A stretch of 64,000 nucleotides of DNA. It comes from Diphasiastrum complanatum. Its lineage: Eukaryota; Streptophyta; Lycopodiopsida; Lycopodiales; Lycopodiaceae. Of this stretch, positions 46,094-58,172 are shown piece after piece. How positions within the stretch are numbered: position 1 is the first letter of the stretch; each line of letters begins with the position of its first letter. Both the position numbers and the translations under genes were made by a program. The notes below the pieces were generated by a model. It had not been told where the DNA came from, searched no databases, and saw only the letters and a list, made by a program, of their open reading frames with translations. Location of the stretch: positions 1 through 64,000 of the forward strand of contig MU832561.1 in assembly GCA_029204225.1 (NCBI GenBank), written 5' to 3'.

Positions 46094-46892
46094 TGGAAAA
46101 ATTTCCAGAATTCACACGTGTGGGGAATGTCAACAAGAGTGACTGATCTTAATTAAGCTTTGTGATTGGCACTATATAACCTGATTCTAGATTGATCAAC
46201 AAAATCTAGTTTAGAAGAAATAGCTAATTCACAATCTAGCATGCTAATCATCATAATATAATAGCAATGAATCAAAGAATGAATAAAAGTACAAGTTTTC
46301 AGTGTATGAGCATTAGCCTCAACACGAGTTAGAGAGAGAGAGAGCTAGAGAGATAACAAGCAATATTTGTTTAGATCCAAAATGGCATGAGATAGCTACA
46401 AAACTTTGGTTCTTCATCATTGATTGTGTGGAGAGCTACACATATTTATGGAGTTTGAGGTAGCTCGAGGTAGAACCACATCTATCCATTCCAAGATGAC
46501 ATCTAAAGTGACATCTAGAGTCTATGTGACATTTGTCACTTGTCATGCATGAAATTCTACCAACTTTTTACAAGTGTACTAGTTCTAACTAGAAATGTCC
46601 AAATCATCATGCATGTGTCCATTACACATTGTGCATGCCTTGCATGTCACTATGGATCACTTACAATTAATGCATGTGAATTGCCACGAGTTTCTACAAG
46701 CATAATCATGCTAATTCTATGTCTACAAACTATATGCAAGTTGCATTTATCAAACTAGATAATACATAACCATGTAGCTCGAGTTCTATGTAGGCCAAAC
46801 TTGGCATTTTGCATTAATGAGCTACATACTTGCATGGTACAACATTTGTAGCAAGCCAAGAAATCAATATGGATTGTTTTTCAATTTTAATA
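46094..46892 (-). repeat. 5' LTR of copia B
   Basis: A 799-bp direct copy of 40560-41340. The terminal CA is changed to TA here. Differences from the 3' LTR date the insertion as relatively recent. Confidence 0.9.
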
Positions 46893-46976
46893 GTTTGTTC
46901 CTGAGGAATCAAGGATCATGCAGATCTTTGATTGAATGCTACTAATGGATGTCATAGTCTAAAGGAATCAGGCAGA
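46893..46976 (-). pseudogene. copia F gag N-terminus (beyond element B)
   Basis: The minus-strand reading MTSISSIQSKICMILDSSGT is the standard copia gag start, comparable with element E at 4425. It continues across the B insertion site into the sequence at 40559. Confidence 0.8.
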
Positions 46977-46988
46977 GCTCTGATACCA
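46977..46988 (-). promoter_or_regulatory. primer binding site of copia F
   Basis: Minus-strand TGGTATCAGAGC two bases before the LTR start TGAAGGGAAC at 46990. Confidence 0.88.
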
Positions 46989-46989
46989 C

Positions 46990-48180
46990 TGAAGGGAACT
47001 TGACTAAATCGGAGATGAAGGCCAGATTGAGCCTTGTTACGTCTGCTATTGACTGCGGTCTAATTCTCTTCCAAGCCCCAAATCGATTCTAACGATCTGT
47101 TGCAAAAACTACACTTTTAAATAGCAGATAATGTTGAATAAGTCAACATTAGAAAGTTATCTACTACTAGCATGCATTCGCATTTTAAATAGAGACAACT
47201 TTGCGATTTTAAGGACACCTTCATTTTTTAAAAGGGACCTTTGCATTTATCCGGAAGGCATTTGGAGACAGTGTAGCATGTTTTCAAATGGCGAAAAAGT
47301 ACAACAAAACCGAAGGTAGGCTTGAAAAACATTTCTTAGGTATTTATAAGACAGTGTCGCATTTTTTCGAAAATGCAAAAAATGTGACAGTGTCGTGAGA
47401 TTTGGCCAAAATTATTTTCTAAGTGTTTTTGAGACTTAGTGCTGTATTTCCCTCATGATCAAAAATTGTAAACTATGCGAAATAAAAAATGCAGACTGTG
47501 CGAAACATAGTTCAGAATGCAACAATTAGAAAAAACAACAAAACAAAAAAAAACCAAGAAAAATGCTAAGGCTTTGAAAGATAGAATCTCTTAGTTTTTT
47601 CATACAATAATGCGAAATCTTTTGAAATGGGTCAAAATCCTAAAAAAGTGTAACCATTTTTCACTGTTTAAAATTTTGCCCAAAAACATGCTTTTTCACG
47701 AAAAATTCCCGAAAATCACAAAAACGTACAAAAAATATCCATTTTCACCAAAAAAATCAATAGACCATGTCCAAAAAATAGTTTTTTTAAAAAAACCTTA
47801 AAAATTGAAAATGTTCACGTGAACAAAATACATAAAATACATATGGTTTTCTAATAGTTTAAATTGACTTTAATGAAATTAACTCGTATTATACATTTGA
47901 TGCTAGTTATGTTAAATCCGATAATTCACTCAAGGAGGCAAGAACGTTGCCCATATTTTGTCACGGGGCCGGGACGTGCACGCCCCCCCGTCTCGCCCAC
48001 CCAAAACATGGTGGGACTAGCACAAAAAAAAACTATATACTATAACTTTTTCAATGGTTTTATAGAAGAATCCAAATTCGTCATAATACAAAATTGACGG
48101 ATTATAAAAATTTTAAAAAGCATGCAAATTTATACAAGCCAATAGACAATAGACATATAGAAAAAGTTTGTATATTAAAT
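46990..48180 (-). repeat. 5' LTR of copia F and AT-rich non-coding DNA
   Basis: LTR sequence starts at 46990 with TGAAGGGAACTTG. It contains repeated GTGCGAAA/AATGCGAAA-like words (47350-47600). The end of the LTR is not determinable. Around 47948-48015 a short C-rich patch stands out of the AT-rich context. No gene seen. Confidence 0.45.
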
Positions 48181-48185
48181 GAATA

Positions 48186-48715
48186 ATTTTACAAAGTTCG
48201 ATTATCCAATATCTCCTCTGCTTTCGACACTTTCCCTAATGAAAGTTGCAATTTGAAATCATGCAACAATTTTCTTCTCTCGTAAGGATCCAAGAGCTCA
48301 TAGTTTTCATGTTTACTCAGATCAACGTAGGCTACATACAATGCAAAATGAGATGATCTGAGCATGGAATTTACTAGACCATATTTTAAAATCTTAAGTG
48401 CAATATTTTTTTAACAAAAATTATTTTATGCACCCTATTAAAATTATGTCCTCCAAGAAAATGAGAAAGTGCCTTGATTGCCATAATCATTGTATCACCA
48501 TGTTGATGAAACTTTGAATGGGCAACACTTATCTCATTATTCTTGAAAAACTTCAGATAATGCCCTAGTGCATGATCTTTTGAAAATTCTTCAGCAAAGG
48601 ATCTCTGCCCACCTCGACGAATTGCAAAACCATCAAGAAACAATTGTTTTCTAAAAAGAAAAAAATACAAAGTAAGCTCCAGTACAAAATCGATATCTAA
48701 CTCAGCTCTCAACAT
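48186..48715 (-). CDS. unrecognised reading frame pair, probably one broken gene
   Basis: The frame from ATG 48715 encodes 109 residues (VLELTLYFFLFRKQLFLDG, FAIRRGGQRSFAEEFSKDHA, then SKFHQHGDTMIMAIKALSHF). About 48410 the sense passes to another frame that continues as LVNSMLRSSHFALYVAYVD, then DPYERRKLLHDFKLQLS, ending near 48190. The transition could be a frameshift or a short unspliced intron. I do not recognise the family. There are no transposon motifs in it. Confidence 0.4.
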
Positions 48716-49402
48716 ATTTGGTTCTTAAGCAAGCGATATTAAAAAAACACAATCATCCATTCCTGCCAAAAGAATATTAGAGAAGTTTCAGACGCTTCTA
48801 AATGTCACAAAAAAGATAAATTCATCTAGTCCCTTAGAACTAAAACCTCCTCCTGCTCTCGTTGTCTTTTTGGATGAATTTATTTGCGTAAGCAATTGCT
48901 AGCTTTCCTATGGACGTAGTGGAATTCATACCTATGAGTTCGGGTTCAAAGCGCAACAGACTAGCAATCAAACTAAATTTGCAATGAAGAAAATTTTGAT
49001 AAGCATGAAATCTTTGTTAAATAACCCTTAATTTTAAAAAGAAAAACTTACCAGTCCTCGAAGGCAAAACAATCATGTGCTAACTATCTGCACAAAAACG
49101 ATGAGTTATTTTGCATTAGGATCTTCTTTCACATACATCATACATACACAATTTAGTCTAAATTAAATCTGTAATCATACATCCTCTTCCAACATACATA
49201 CATACTACTCTCCCCATACATATTACTCTCCCCATACATATCTACATAAATATATATGCATGCATGGGAGGAGGGCCATGCATGCTTTTTCCCATACATG
49301 CATCCTCCTCCCCAAAGTTTTTAGCTCAAAAAAAGCTCATGCATAGGTGAGGGGAGGAGCATGCATGGTGCACCCATACCCATGCACAAAAGTGTACATA
49401 AG

Positions 49403-49405
<3 letters not shown>
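48716..49405. other. non-coding AT-rich
   Basis: No gene. Repeated CATACATA/CTCCCCATACAT words lie at 49180-49310. Confidence 0.4.

Positions 49406-49407
<2 letters not shown>

Positions 49408-49467
<60 letters not shown>
49408..49467 (+). repeat. (TA)n(GA)n microsatellite
   Basis: About 20 TA units followed directly by about 9 GA units. Confidence 0.97.
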
Positions 49468-49666
49468 GAGACCCTCCCCTTCCGACGCACCCTCCCTTCC
49501 CTTGCACCCTCCTTGTGCCCCCCTCCCTTGCGCCCTGTCTTTGCTCGTGCCCTCCCGCTCACCCCCTTTCTGTGCGCGCCCTCCTCGATCGCTCTCCTTG
49601 CGCGCCCTCCCTGTGCCCCTTCCTTTGTGCCCTCCTCGTGCCCTCTTGCACCCTCCCCATGCCCCC

Positions 49667-49672
<6 letters not shown>
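49468..49672. repeat. C-rich CCCTCC/TGCGCCC low-complexity block
   Basis: The plus strand is almost G-poor apart from GTGC/GCGC words, with a repeating C-C-C-T-C pattern. It is sandwiched between two GA microsatellites. Frames on both strands through it are low-complexity. Confidence 0.85.

Positions 49673-49759
<87 letters not shown>
49673..49759 (+). repeat. (GA)n microsatellite
   Basis: About 43 GA units. Confidence 0.97.
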
Positions 49760-49761
<2 letters not shown>

Positions 49762-51985
49762 GTCATATGAAAGGTAATTTTAAAAAGTTAAATGTCATGC
49801 TAGTATAAATTTTTTTAAAAATTATTGTAAATATAATATGAATATATGTATATAAGTGATTGAAAGGTTCATATCTATTTTATTTGAAAGGTACTCTTGC
49901 ATTATACATGTCAAGTGAAAGGCAAGAAAAACAAAAGCCCATCGGGGTGAAAGGTAAGGGTGCATGTCAAATTCCAAGCCTGGGCCCTACCAAATGGATG
50001 CATACTATGTCATGCATTCTACTCCATGCATAAAAGATTCCATTCCACATTTTTGGACTAATTTTGGTGATTTTCACAAAATTCTTGGCCAATAATTTGC
50101 AGGCACATTTTCAGTGGTGTAATGATGTTGTCTCAAGGTTGTCATGAAGTTTGGTTTGGATTGAACACCATTAAGGGTCTCAAAAAGTCAAAAAATAGTG
50201 TATTTTTGAGCTCTCTCACCGCTAAGGACCGCATTTCACCGCACTCACTCACTCACTCACGGTTCTCACGATGCTCAAGCAGAGTTTTCTCTACATGCCT
50301 TGTTTACCCCTGTACTTGTGAAGCTTTTCTTTGGCATTCCTAGTCCAGTCACCTAGAGACTCGCTACAGTAATCTATCCTTCAGGTTACCTATCATAGTT
50401 TCAGTCATGGCAAGACTCTCAGATGATTTCTTCTTCTAAACATCTACCAAACACATGCTTTTTTGCAATTATTTACAGGCTAACCTATTGAACAATAACC
50501 AAATTATTTACAGGCATACCTATTCAAGTACCGGGATACATGGGAGCACTTTCAATATGCGCCTGTTTATTTATTGCTCTTCTTTGTTTTGGTCAGTGTG
50601 ATTTTCCTCATCCCCAGACAGGTTCTTTCTTGGAAAGAGCTACTTTTAGTTTATGAGTGGATGTTCTTCCTCTTTACAATCTTCTATAGCAAGTTTTTGG
50701 AGGCCATGTTTGCATGGGGAAGAAAGTCGGTTGGTGGTGTTCCTTTCAGCACATCTGATCTTTCTCATCAATATAGCTTCTCAAAAGGTTTTGTACTTTG
50801 CATGCATTCTACAGAAAATGCTTTTTTAGGTTGTTTCAAAGCCATGTTGTTTTTAACGATACACATCATAAGTTTGGGATTCTAGGTTTTTAAGGACATA
50901 TAAATCTTTATTGAAAGACTTACCAAAAATAAAAGGGATATGGTTTGGTTTCTTCGTTCTATTTTCTGATCTCCTATTTATATTTGGGCTCTTAGTTTTT
51001 GTCCCCATATTGTCTTAGCAAACCACGTCACTCTCAAAACACCCAAAACATGGACAAGAGCCTCTTTGAGATGACATGAGCACATCTTTCTCTGCTTCAT
51101 ATCTAAGGCATAATGAGAGAGTGGAGACCGAGCATTGTGAAACCTGATTGACTGGCCGACAAAATTTTGGCCGCATCTAATTATGTCCGTCTTCAATCAT
51201 CAATCGCCCACTCCGAGCATCATCCACACGTCTCGACCACAATCCGCCACCTAGATCGTCGGCCTCCCATTGCCCACGTCATCGACTGACACAAGCAACT
51301 AGTCTATACATATAAAGATATTTATGTGTCACATTTGTGCCTATGTATGGGGTAGATGCACCCATGGCGGCATGGGTGCATCCTCCTACCCCATGCACTT
51401 TTTAAAAAAATGAACTAAAATTTTTATATGCATGCATGGGGAGAGGATGTTGTTGGCTCATTTTGACGAATCCCCAAGATACTCGGCCAGAGCTACCCAT
51501 GAGCACCTCTCATCTTAGACAGAAGAGGTCTCTGAGAAGACGAGATGAACGAAGACTGAGAGCGGAGGAATACTAGTTAATATTGTCAAGTAGAAATTGT
51601 GTAAGCCTCATGGTGAATCCCGAAAAATGGAATGACCATGTAGGAACTTGTATTTCTAGGCAAAGTAATAAATGCAAGTAGACCTCTCTTAAAGAAAGTA
51701 GAGTGAGCCACCTTTTGATGGTGACCTCTAGTGGAGAGCATAATTCCACTTGTAATTTGTGTAATGTGAAAATGCCACTAGGATGTAAAAACATCTAGAA
51801 TCACAACATTAAGCAGTCTCTTTGGGGAACGACAATCTTTTATACTACATATCCTTACTTTTAAGATAAGTATATCACGACACTTTTTTTTGCAAGATCT
51901 TGCATAGGGGTTGATAGTACACCTTTATTGGATCCTACAGTGAGAGAGAAGCAACATTTTATTGTCTCATTACAAGGAGCCTTTA
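49760..51985. other. non-coding; possible leader/LTR of copia C at the right
   Basis: No recognisable gene. A frame at 50574-50885 (plus) is hydrophobic but low in information and unsupported. The last 400 bases before copia C probably hold its leader; no primer site was found. Confidence 0.35.
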
Positions 51986-51992
51986 CTATTTC

Positions 51993-53226
51993 ATGGCTTC
52001 TATGGGTTCCTTCCTATTGGAATCTAGTTACAGACTATCTACCTCCAACTATTCTATTTGGAAGGTAAGAATGGAGTCAATCTTGATACTCCAAGATGTG
52101 ATGGACATAGTACTTGGGATTGAGGAGGAGCCTCAAGTCCTTCAAGAAGTACAAAGATATAAGAAGAGATCTAGGATGGCTCTACATTATATCAAGATGA
52201 ATGTCCCTAATGAGATTTTGAGAGAGATTGGTGATTGCAACTTGGCCAAGGAAGCTTGAGACTCACTCACAGCAAGCTATCTATGAGGCCAAGAATACCT
52301 CTAGGCTACTCACTCTAAGGAACCAAATATTCCAAAGTTGCCAAAAGAGTGATGAGAGTGCAACCAATTATACATTGAGAGTCAAAGACATCCATAGAGA
52401 GCTTGCTTGTGTTGGAGATTCCATCAAACAAAGTGAGCTAGTTCAAGTCATACTCAATGGCTTGAAAGATGATTATGACAATCATGTCCAATCCTATGCT
52501 ATCAAGGAAGAGCTACCAAGCTTGGAGGCATTACAAGGTGTTCTTATTGTTGAAGAGTCAAGAAATGAGAACAAGCTATTGAGAATGGACAAATTATTCC
52601 TCAATCATATTGGTGATGGCAAATCCTTATTTGTCAAAGATAAGCACAAAGAGAGGAGCAAGAAGCAACACCAACACTTCTCTAAGAACAAAGCAAAAGA
52701 CAAAGACCAAGATGGAGAAGAGGAGGACACCTCTCATGCTTCTACTTCAAGGTTGAAGAAAAAGGATATTAAGTGCTTCTTTTGTGGCAAGAAAGACCAT
52801 TATGCCACAAATTGTTTCAAGAAAAAAAACAAATTCAAGCAAGCCAACATCTCTAATGAGATAGAAGATTATATTGCAAGTGATGGAGAAGGCTCTCTTA
52901 TGGCATCAAGCTTCTCCACTTCCCCCTTCAAGAAGGACGACTCATGGTATATTGATAGTAGAGCCTCATCTCATATGTGTAGCTCCAAGCACTTTTTCTC
53001 ATCTATTATGCCTTATAAAGGAGTTAATGTTGGCCAACTTCTTGATAGTGGCCTTGATGTGAAATTCTATATTGATACTTTTGTGATCAAGAAGATGATG
53101 AGATCCTTGCACATGGATCTAGGTTTGGAGGCATATACAAAGAGAAAGTGCAAATTCTTGAGATTTTCATTAGAAGGGTCCAATCAAATTGTAGAGATGT
53201 TGTGTCACTCATCCAATAGGATGTGA
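51993..53226 (+). pseudogene. copia element C: gag and protease, deleted after protease
   Basis: The gag starts at 51993 (MASMGSFLLESSYRLSTSNY) and is closely related to A and B. A frameshift/stop near 52257 moves the reading to the frame beginning at 52228. The second part has ELVQVILNGLKDDYDNHVQ, the knuckle CFFCGKKDHYATNC (52771-52812) and the protease YIDSRASSHMC, in which the active-site Gly is Arg. After the MPYKG segment the sequence skips directly to VGQLLDSGLDVKF, so about a hundred residues of protease are deleted. It ends degenerate at 53226. Confidence 0.87.
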
Positions 53227-53279
53227 GAGGTGCTAGAAAAGGAGTCCAATAGGAATTGAACATGGACTACCTCGAGATA

Positions 53280-53600
53280 CTCCATGTAGATGGATTCACC
53301 TCATTCTTGTATTGAGTTTTTGAGACATATTGGAGATTGATCAATTTTGTATGCATTACACTCTCTCTCTCTACCCGAGGCTTGATTGGCACTTGCTCTC
53401 TCTACCTGAGAGCAAGTGAGTACTTCCCACAAGTGTGAAAGTACTTTGGTGATGATTATATGCATGTCGATTTGTGTCTTTGCCTTAGAATTTGACATAG
53501 ATCTTGGATTTCAATCTGTAGTTGATCTAAAGTGCAAGAACAAAGCTTAGGAGATCTTAATCACACATTAGGACATTTCCACACGTGTGAATTTTCACCA
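53280..53600 (+). repeat. LTR remnant of copia C
   Basis: The end at about 53571-53600 (GGACATTTCCACACGTGTGAATTTT) matches the complement of the start of the B-family LTR, as expected for the 3' end of a plus-strand LTR. Upstream bases are diverged. Confidence 0.5.
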
Positions 53601-53618
53601 AATACAGTTACCAATTAA

Positions 53619-53703
53619 AAATTTTGAGACCTTCATTTTGAGCAACTTATATATAAGATATGATGTGTCAAACATGTGGGGGTACTGATGAAACGTCACT
53701 ATT
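53619..53703 (+). repeat. direct repeat with 54859-54942
   Basis: The block with TGTCAAACATGTGGGGGTAC and TGATGAAAC occurs here and, slightly diverged, at 54859-54942. Confidence 0.8.
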
Positions 53704-53793
53704 TTTATAGATGGGACTAGATTATTGTAAAATTTAAATCCAATTTTTTGGCTTGTCTGCTTATAAAAATCCCATACGATTAAGAAGCATGCC

Positions 53794-53800
<7 letters not shown>

Positions 53801-53862
<62 letters not shown>
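53801..53862 (+). repeat. (AT)n microsatellite
   Basis: About 30 AT units. Confidence 0.97.
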
Positions 53863-53865
<3 letters not shown>

Positions 53866-54318
53866 AATTTTGAGGTCTATAGAGATAGATACGTGCATCT
53901 AAAGTTACCCCTTTTAAGTGTTGATAAAAATTACCAAAATTGAAAGTCTCATATTTGAGTGTATAACACCATAATTTTAACAATATTTTTTCTGAGTTGT
54001 CTACTTTGAAAAACATTATATGACCATAGAAACATGTTTCTTAATTTTTTTTTCAATTTGGAATTATGTAGAGATAGATATGTGCATCTAAAGTTACCCA
54101 TGTCAAGTGTTGAAAAGTGTTGAAAATTATTGAAAGGTGCTAAAAAGTTGAAGCTCTTTTGGACATGTTTTTCTACAACCCTTTCTTTGGCTACCCACTT
54201 TCAAAAATCCTTCATGACCATAGAAACATATCTATAATTTTTTTGTTTTGGAGTCCTATAGAGATATATATACGCACCTAAAGTTATCCATGTGAAGTGT
54301 TGAAAAGTGCTAAAAATT
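53863..54318 (+). repeat. tandem repeat of ~190 bp, three units
   Basis: The word ATCTAAAGTTACCC (with variant CACCTAAAGTTATCC) appears at about 53898, 54087 and 54275. Each is preceded by TAGAGATAGATA-type sequence and followed by AAGTGTTGA. The spacing is about 190 bases. Confidence 0.75.
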
Positions 54319-56400
54319 GAAGTCATTTGGGTGTATCATTTGATGACATGTTATGTCTCGTCAAGTGACCAAGGGTTTTATGTGCACTTTTGTGCGCACA
54401 CGCACAAAAGTGTGCTGAAAACAACTCTAGTGTTAATAGGTGTCATGACGATCTCTAACACATCTTCCTTCTATGGTATTGTGTCTTTTTTATTTTTGTT
54501 ACATATTAAAATTAGCTTTCCATTTTCCAATTCCACAAAAGGCTTGTACATGCAATAGCATGAGTCACTGTATCATGTAAATCATTTACAACCATTCAAC
54601 TTTCTCATGTAAAACAAAGTGTATAGTCTATGTGATACTGCAACGACCAAACTATGTAGTCTATGTGACAATTCAAGTATCAGACCATCATTGTCATGAA
54701 CAATATCCACTTTGAAGATATTAACACGAGTCGTCACAAAATGCACGCAAAAGTGTGCATTTCAAGCACTTATTCAAAAAATCATATCTCATAAATCATG
54801 ATGAATCACATCAAATTCTTTCACATGTGTGTTCTTCATATGTACATTTGTTGATAAAAAATTTTGAGACTTTCATTTTAAACAACTTATATGTAAGACA
54901 TGATGTGTCAAACATGTGGGGGTACTGATGAAACTTCGATATTTTTGTATAATGATATGATGTGTCATGTGCCATCTTTGAAGGCTATAAAAAAAAATTT
55001 AATTTCAAAATTTTCTTAAATTGAAATTTCATTATGAGATTTTTAACTATGTAATCACAATTCTTTATAATAAACATTCAATTAGTGGCATAAAAAAGAT
55101 AGCACATTGTAAAGACTACTAGGAAAAACCCCTAAAATGAGAATGAGAAAACACAACAAAAGAGACAATGGAGCAAAACCATCCAACCAATCCTAGATCC
55201 CTCCTGGATCTAGTCCATCTATTCCACGAAGTACTGGAGTACCCCTATATTTGTTTCTAATGGATCCATTGTGATTTAACAAGAATCTGTACATGGTTTT
55301 ACCGTCACATAAAATAACCCATTTGGTTGGTACTATAATTCTCGAATTTCTACCATTTGAGAGTTCCAACTCTTAGGAATAAGACTCTTTATAGTACAAA
55401 TGTGAACCAAGTGTCATTCTTGTTCCATGTCACAATTTCCAATAACAAATAGGGTCAACTCATGGTCCTATAGATATTCAAAAATAAATTCAATTTAATG
55501 AATTCAATAACCCGGTGCTATGCGATTTTCTTATAGGGATTATTTACCAATCCAAATTACACAACACAATCACATTTACCTTCTCAGGTGTCTCATTTTC
55601 TTCCTCCCTTAGTTTTTTCAATCACCCAAAAAATTTCATTAGCGAAGGTTCCGAGAACTCCTTTGACACAAGTAAATGCTAGATTACTACCCTTTTGACT
55701 ACACTAGCTTAAGTATTACTTCGTTATAGTTGCCTGAAATTAATGAAAAATCAATAAAATTTGGATTCGAGTATATCTATTTACGATATTAAATACACTT
55801 GTATTTTATCGAATATAGAGCTACCTCCAAGTATTATGATCTTTATTCAATTAATTTACTTTAACAAGTATCTCAAAAGCTTTAGCTTGCCCAATCCTAA
55901 AGATCAAAATCATTTAAGATAAGCCTATCGATGCAACACTGAAGTCGAAAAGAAAGAACCAAAAACACCATTTAACTCAATTTACTAGGAATACCACTCT
56001 AGAGCTAAGTGGCTAAATAACATAATACCAAGGAATCAAATTTCTTTACTGGGTACATGCCTGAGAACCAAACTACTACCATCGTTTTGTCAAAATCGGT
56101 TTAGCAAAATTTAGACCGATTATTACAGCTTGACACAAAAACAACGATATCAAAGTTCCATAAAATTGGCTTACAAGTAAATGTCAAGTTGATAACGCCT
56201 ACTACATGCATACTGCCCATGGAGAAGGCAAAACAAATTTCTCCTACCAAAAATCGGGAAGCAACCTCCAAACCCAAGGTTATAGCATTGACAACCGAGC
56301 ACCAAGAAATCGAAATTCCTCTTGCAGATTGCTAGTAAATTAAATTTTTTCGAAACTTTAAAGTTACCAATGTCAAGCCCTTAAAAAACCTCGGTCAACC
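54319..56400. other. AT-rich non-coding
   Basis: Besides the direct-repeat partner at 54859-54942 I see no gene, RNA or transposon domain. Confidence 0.45.
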
Positions 56401-56809
56401 GGCATGCAACAAGCATTGATACAGATAATTCCGCAATTTCACAAATTGCTGACCACTCATCATGCATCGTTCAACGTAAGAGGCAAACCCATGCATGCCA
56501 AAAGTAAAAAGCATAGATCCCAAAATGTCACACATGTACACATTCCAAAAAATCCTAAGGGGCAAATGTTTGCTATAGTCGCGCAACAGCCGCCATCAAC
56601 ATCGTGGGAAAGGAGGCTGCCATAAGCGAGAGAATGTCAGCAGTGATGGAAAAAAAGGATTTTCTAAAATTTCATTGGTCAATCGTCTTTGAAGGGCAAT
56701 TGACATGCATTTGAAGTGTGTCCAAATGTAGTCACGTTCATTCTAGAGAGATATCACGTGTTTTAGAGACTTCTGAAAACAGAATTTTCCAGAAAGAGCG
56801 CGAGGGATC

Positions 56810-56811
<2 letters not shown>

Positions 56812-56881
<70 letters not shown>
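56812..56881 (+). repeat. (GA)n microsatellite
   Basis: About 35 GA units. Confidence 0.97.
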
Positions 56882-56884
<3 letters not shown>

Positions 56885-57345
56885 TTGCGCTGGGGATGGC
56901 GATGGGGATTTTTGCTGTTGAGATAATGTGAGTTGAGAGAGAGAGAGAGGGCGACGATGGCTATGGCAGCAGAACTCCTACAAGACTAGAAGGCAACGCT
57001 TCCCTGCTGTTGCTCTGATCTATGTTATTTTGCTCCCCAGGCTTGCTGCTGCTTCTTAGCAAGCGTCTGTAAGCTTCAATTCTCATGCAAGCCTCTGCAA
57101 CTGGGGGCTTGCCGACGATCCTCGGACGCTTTTCATCCATCCTTGGCATGCGGCATCCACCCTTCCTTGCCTCCTGCTGCATGTTTTTCCATTTTCGCTG
57201 CTTCTTGCAAGGTTAGGGATTGAGAGAGAGAATGTGAGTGTATAGGTGAGAGAGAGCGCAGGACGAGCACATATGGGAGCAATTTTTTTTTGGATTTAGG
57301 GTTTCTTAGGGTTAGGGTTTTTTAGGGTTTCGAATTTGAAAAATA

Positions 57346-57350
<5 letters not shown>

Positions 57351-57396
<46 letters not shown>
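57351..57396 (+). repeat. (GA)n microsatellite
   Basis: About 23 GA units, just downstream of the telobox cluster. Confidence 0.97.
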
Positions 57397-57400
<4 letters not shown>

Positions 57401-58167
57401 ACCTTATGCAAGCATGAATTGCAGCATCGCGCTTCTACTCAGCCCTCTTCAACAGCTCACATTCAAGCATACATCCTCCATAGAACCAGCCATTGGCTTC
57501 ACAATCATCAATTTATGATTTCCAGGTCAGATGGCGTGAATAACAGCTTGAATGGAGACCTCAAAGCCTTCCAACAGCCCTAAATCACTCACAGATCATC
57601 ATGTGAGGATTCCACAGTAGGGCTAAAAACATAAACACAGAAGATCCTAGCGGAATCGGCAGGATTCCCCATTCCAGATTAGTGCTTCTTCTCTACTCCC
57701 AGATGGATGCTCCTAGTCGTAGAAAACAACAAGCAAAGATTCAAAATGGTTTTATATCGGGTCTGAAACTCAACCCAGGCCACACTCCCTTCATCAACAG
57801 GAAGGCTTGCAGAACTGCGACCCTCAAAAGCCTTCCTTTGAAACTAAGCAGCGTTTCTAACCTCATCATACCAGATTTTACAGAGGTTTAGAAACATGCT
57901 ACAGTGTTCTAAAGACAAGGAAAAGAATTACTGTAGCCTTTACAGATCTAAATTCTTTCTACAGTCAACAAGCAACAATCCAAGAAAGATTTCAGAGGTT
58001 CAACTGCATGCATCACTTACACCAATCTTTATCTGTTTTTCGGAAGAATGGGCAATTGCAATTTCCATTTAATATTTTCAGTTTCTTTAGTCATGCAATC
58101 CCCATGCAGATCAACTATAAATAGGTCACAACTCTTCATGCATTCCTCCTGCCTATAATGTACATGC

Positions 58168-58172
58168 ACTAC
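58168..58172. repeat. target duplication ACTAC (left)
   Basis: ACTAC precedes the LTR at 58173; the matching copy is at 62938-62942. Confidence 0.9.

Larger units (their letters stand above)
40560..46892 (-). mobile_element. full-length copia element B, nested in F
   Basis: Two LTRs, primer site, gag, protease, integrase, RT and RNase H are present in copia order on the minus strand, bounded by a GTTTG target duplication. The gag-to-integrase part has about four stops and a frameshift; the 640-codon C-terminal frame is intact. It is the best-preserved autonomous-type element in the window. Confidence 0.93.
56401..58167. promoter_or_regulatory. GA-rich, telobox-bearing non-coding stretch
   Basis: It contains GA microsatellites (56812-56881, 57351-57396) and a cluster of TTTAGGG/TTAGGG units at about 57295-57330. 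Such GAGA runs and teloboxes are common in plant promoters and 5' leaders. A basic 73-codon minus frame (56961-57182) lies between them but has no recognisable domain, so no gene is called. Confidence 0.35.

Noticed and set aside
49326-49808. Long open frames on both strands rich in Pro/Arg/Leu-Ser or Arg-Glu
   Set aside because: They read straight through GA and TA microsatellites and a C-rich simple block; the composition is a by-product of the repeat.
50574-50885. Hydrophobic 103-codon plus frame
   Set aside because: AT-rich context explains the Phe/Leu content; no start context, neighbour or motif supports a gene.
57295-57330. Interstitial telomere array
   Set aside because: Only a few irregular TTTAGGG/TTAGGG units are present, too few for a telomere remnant.
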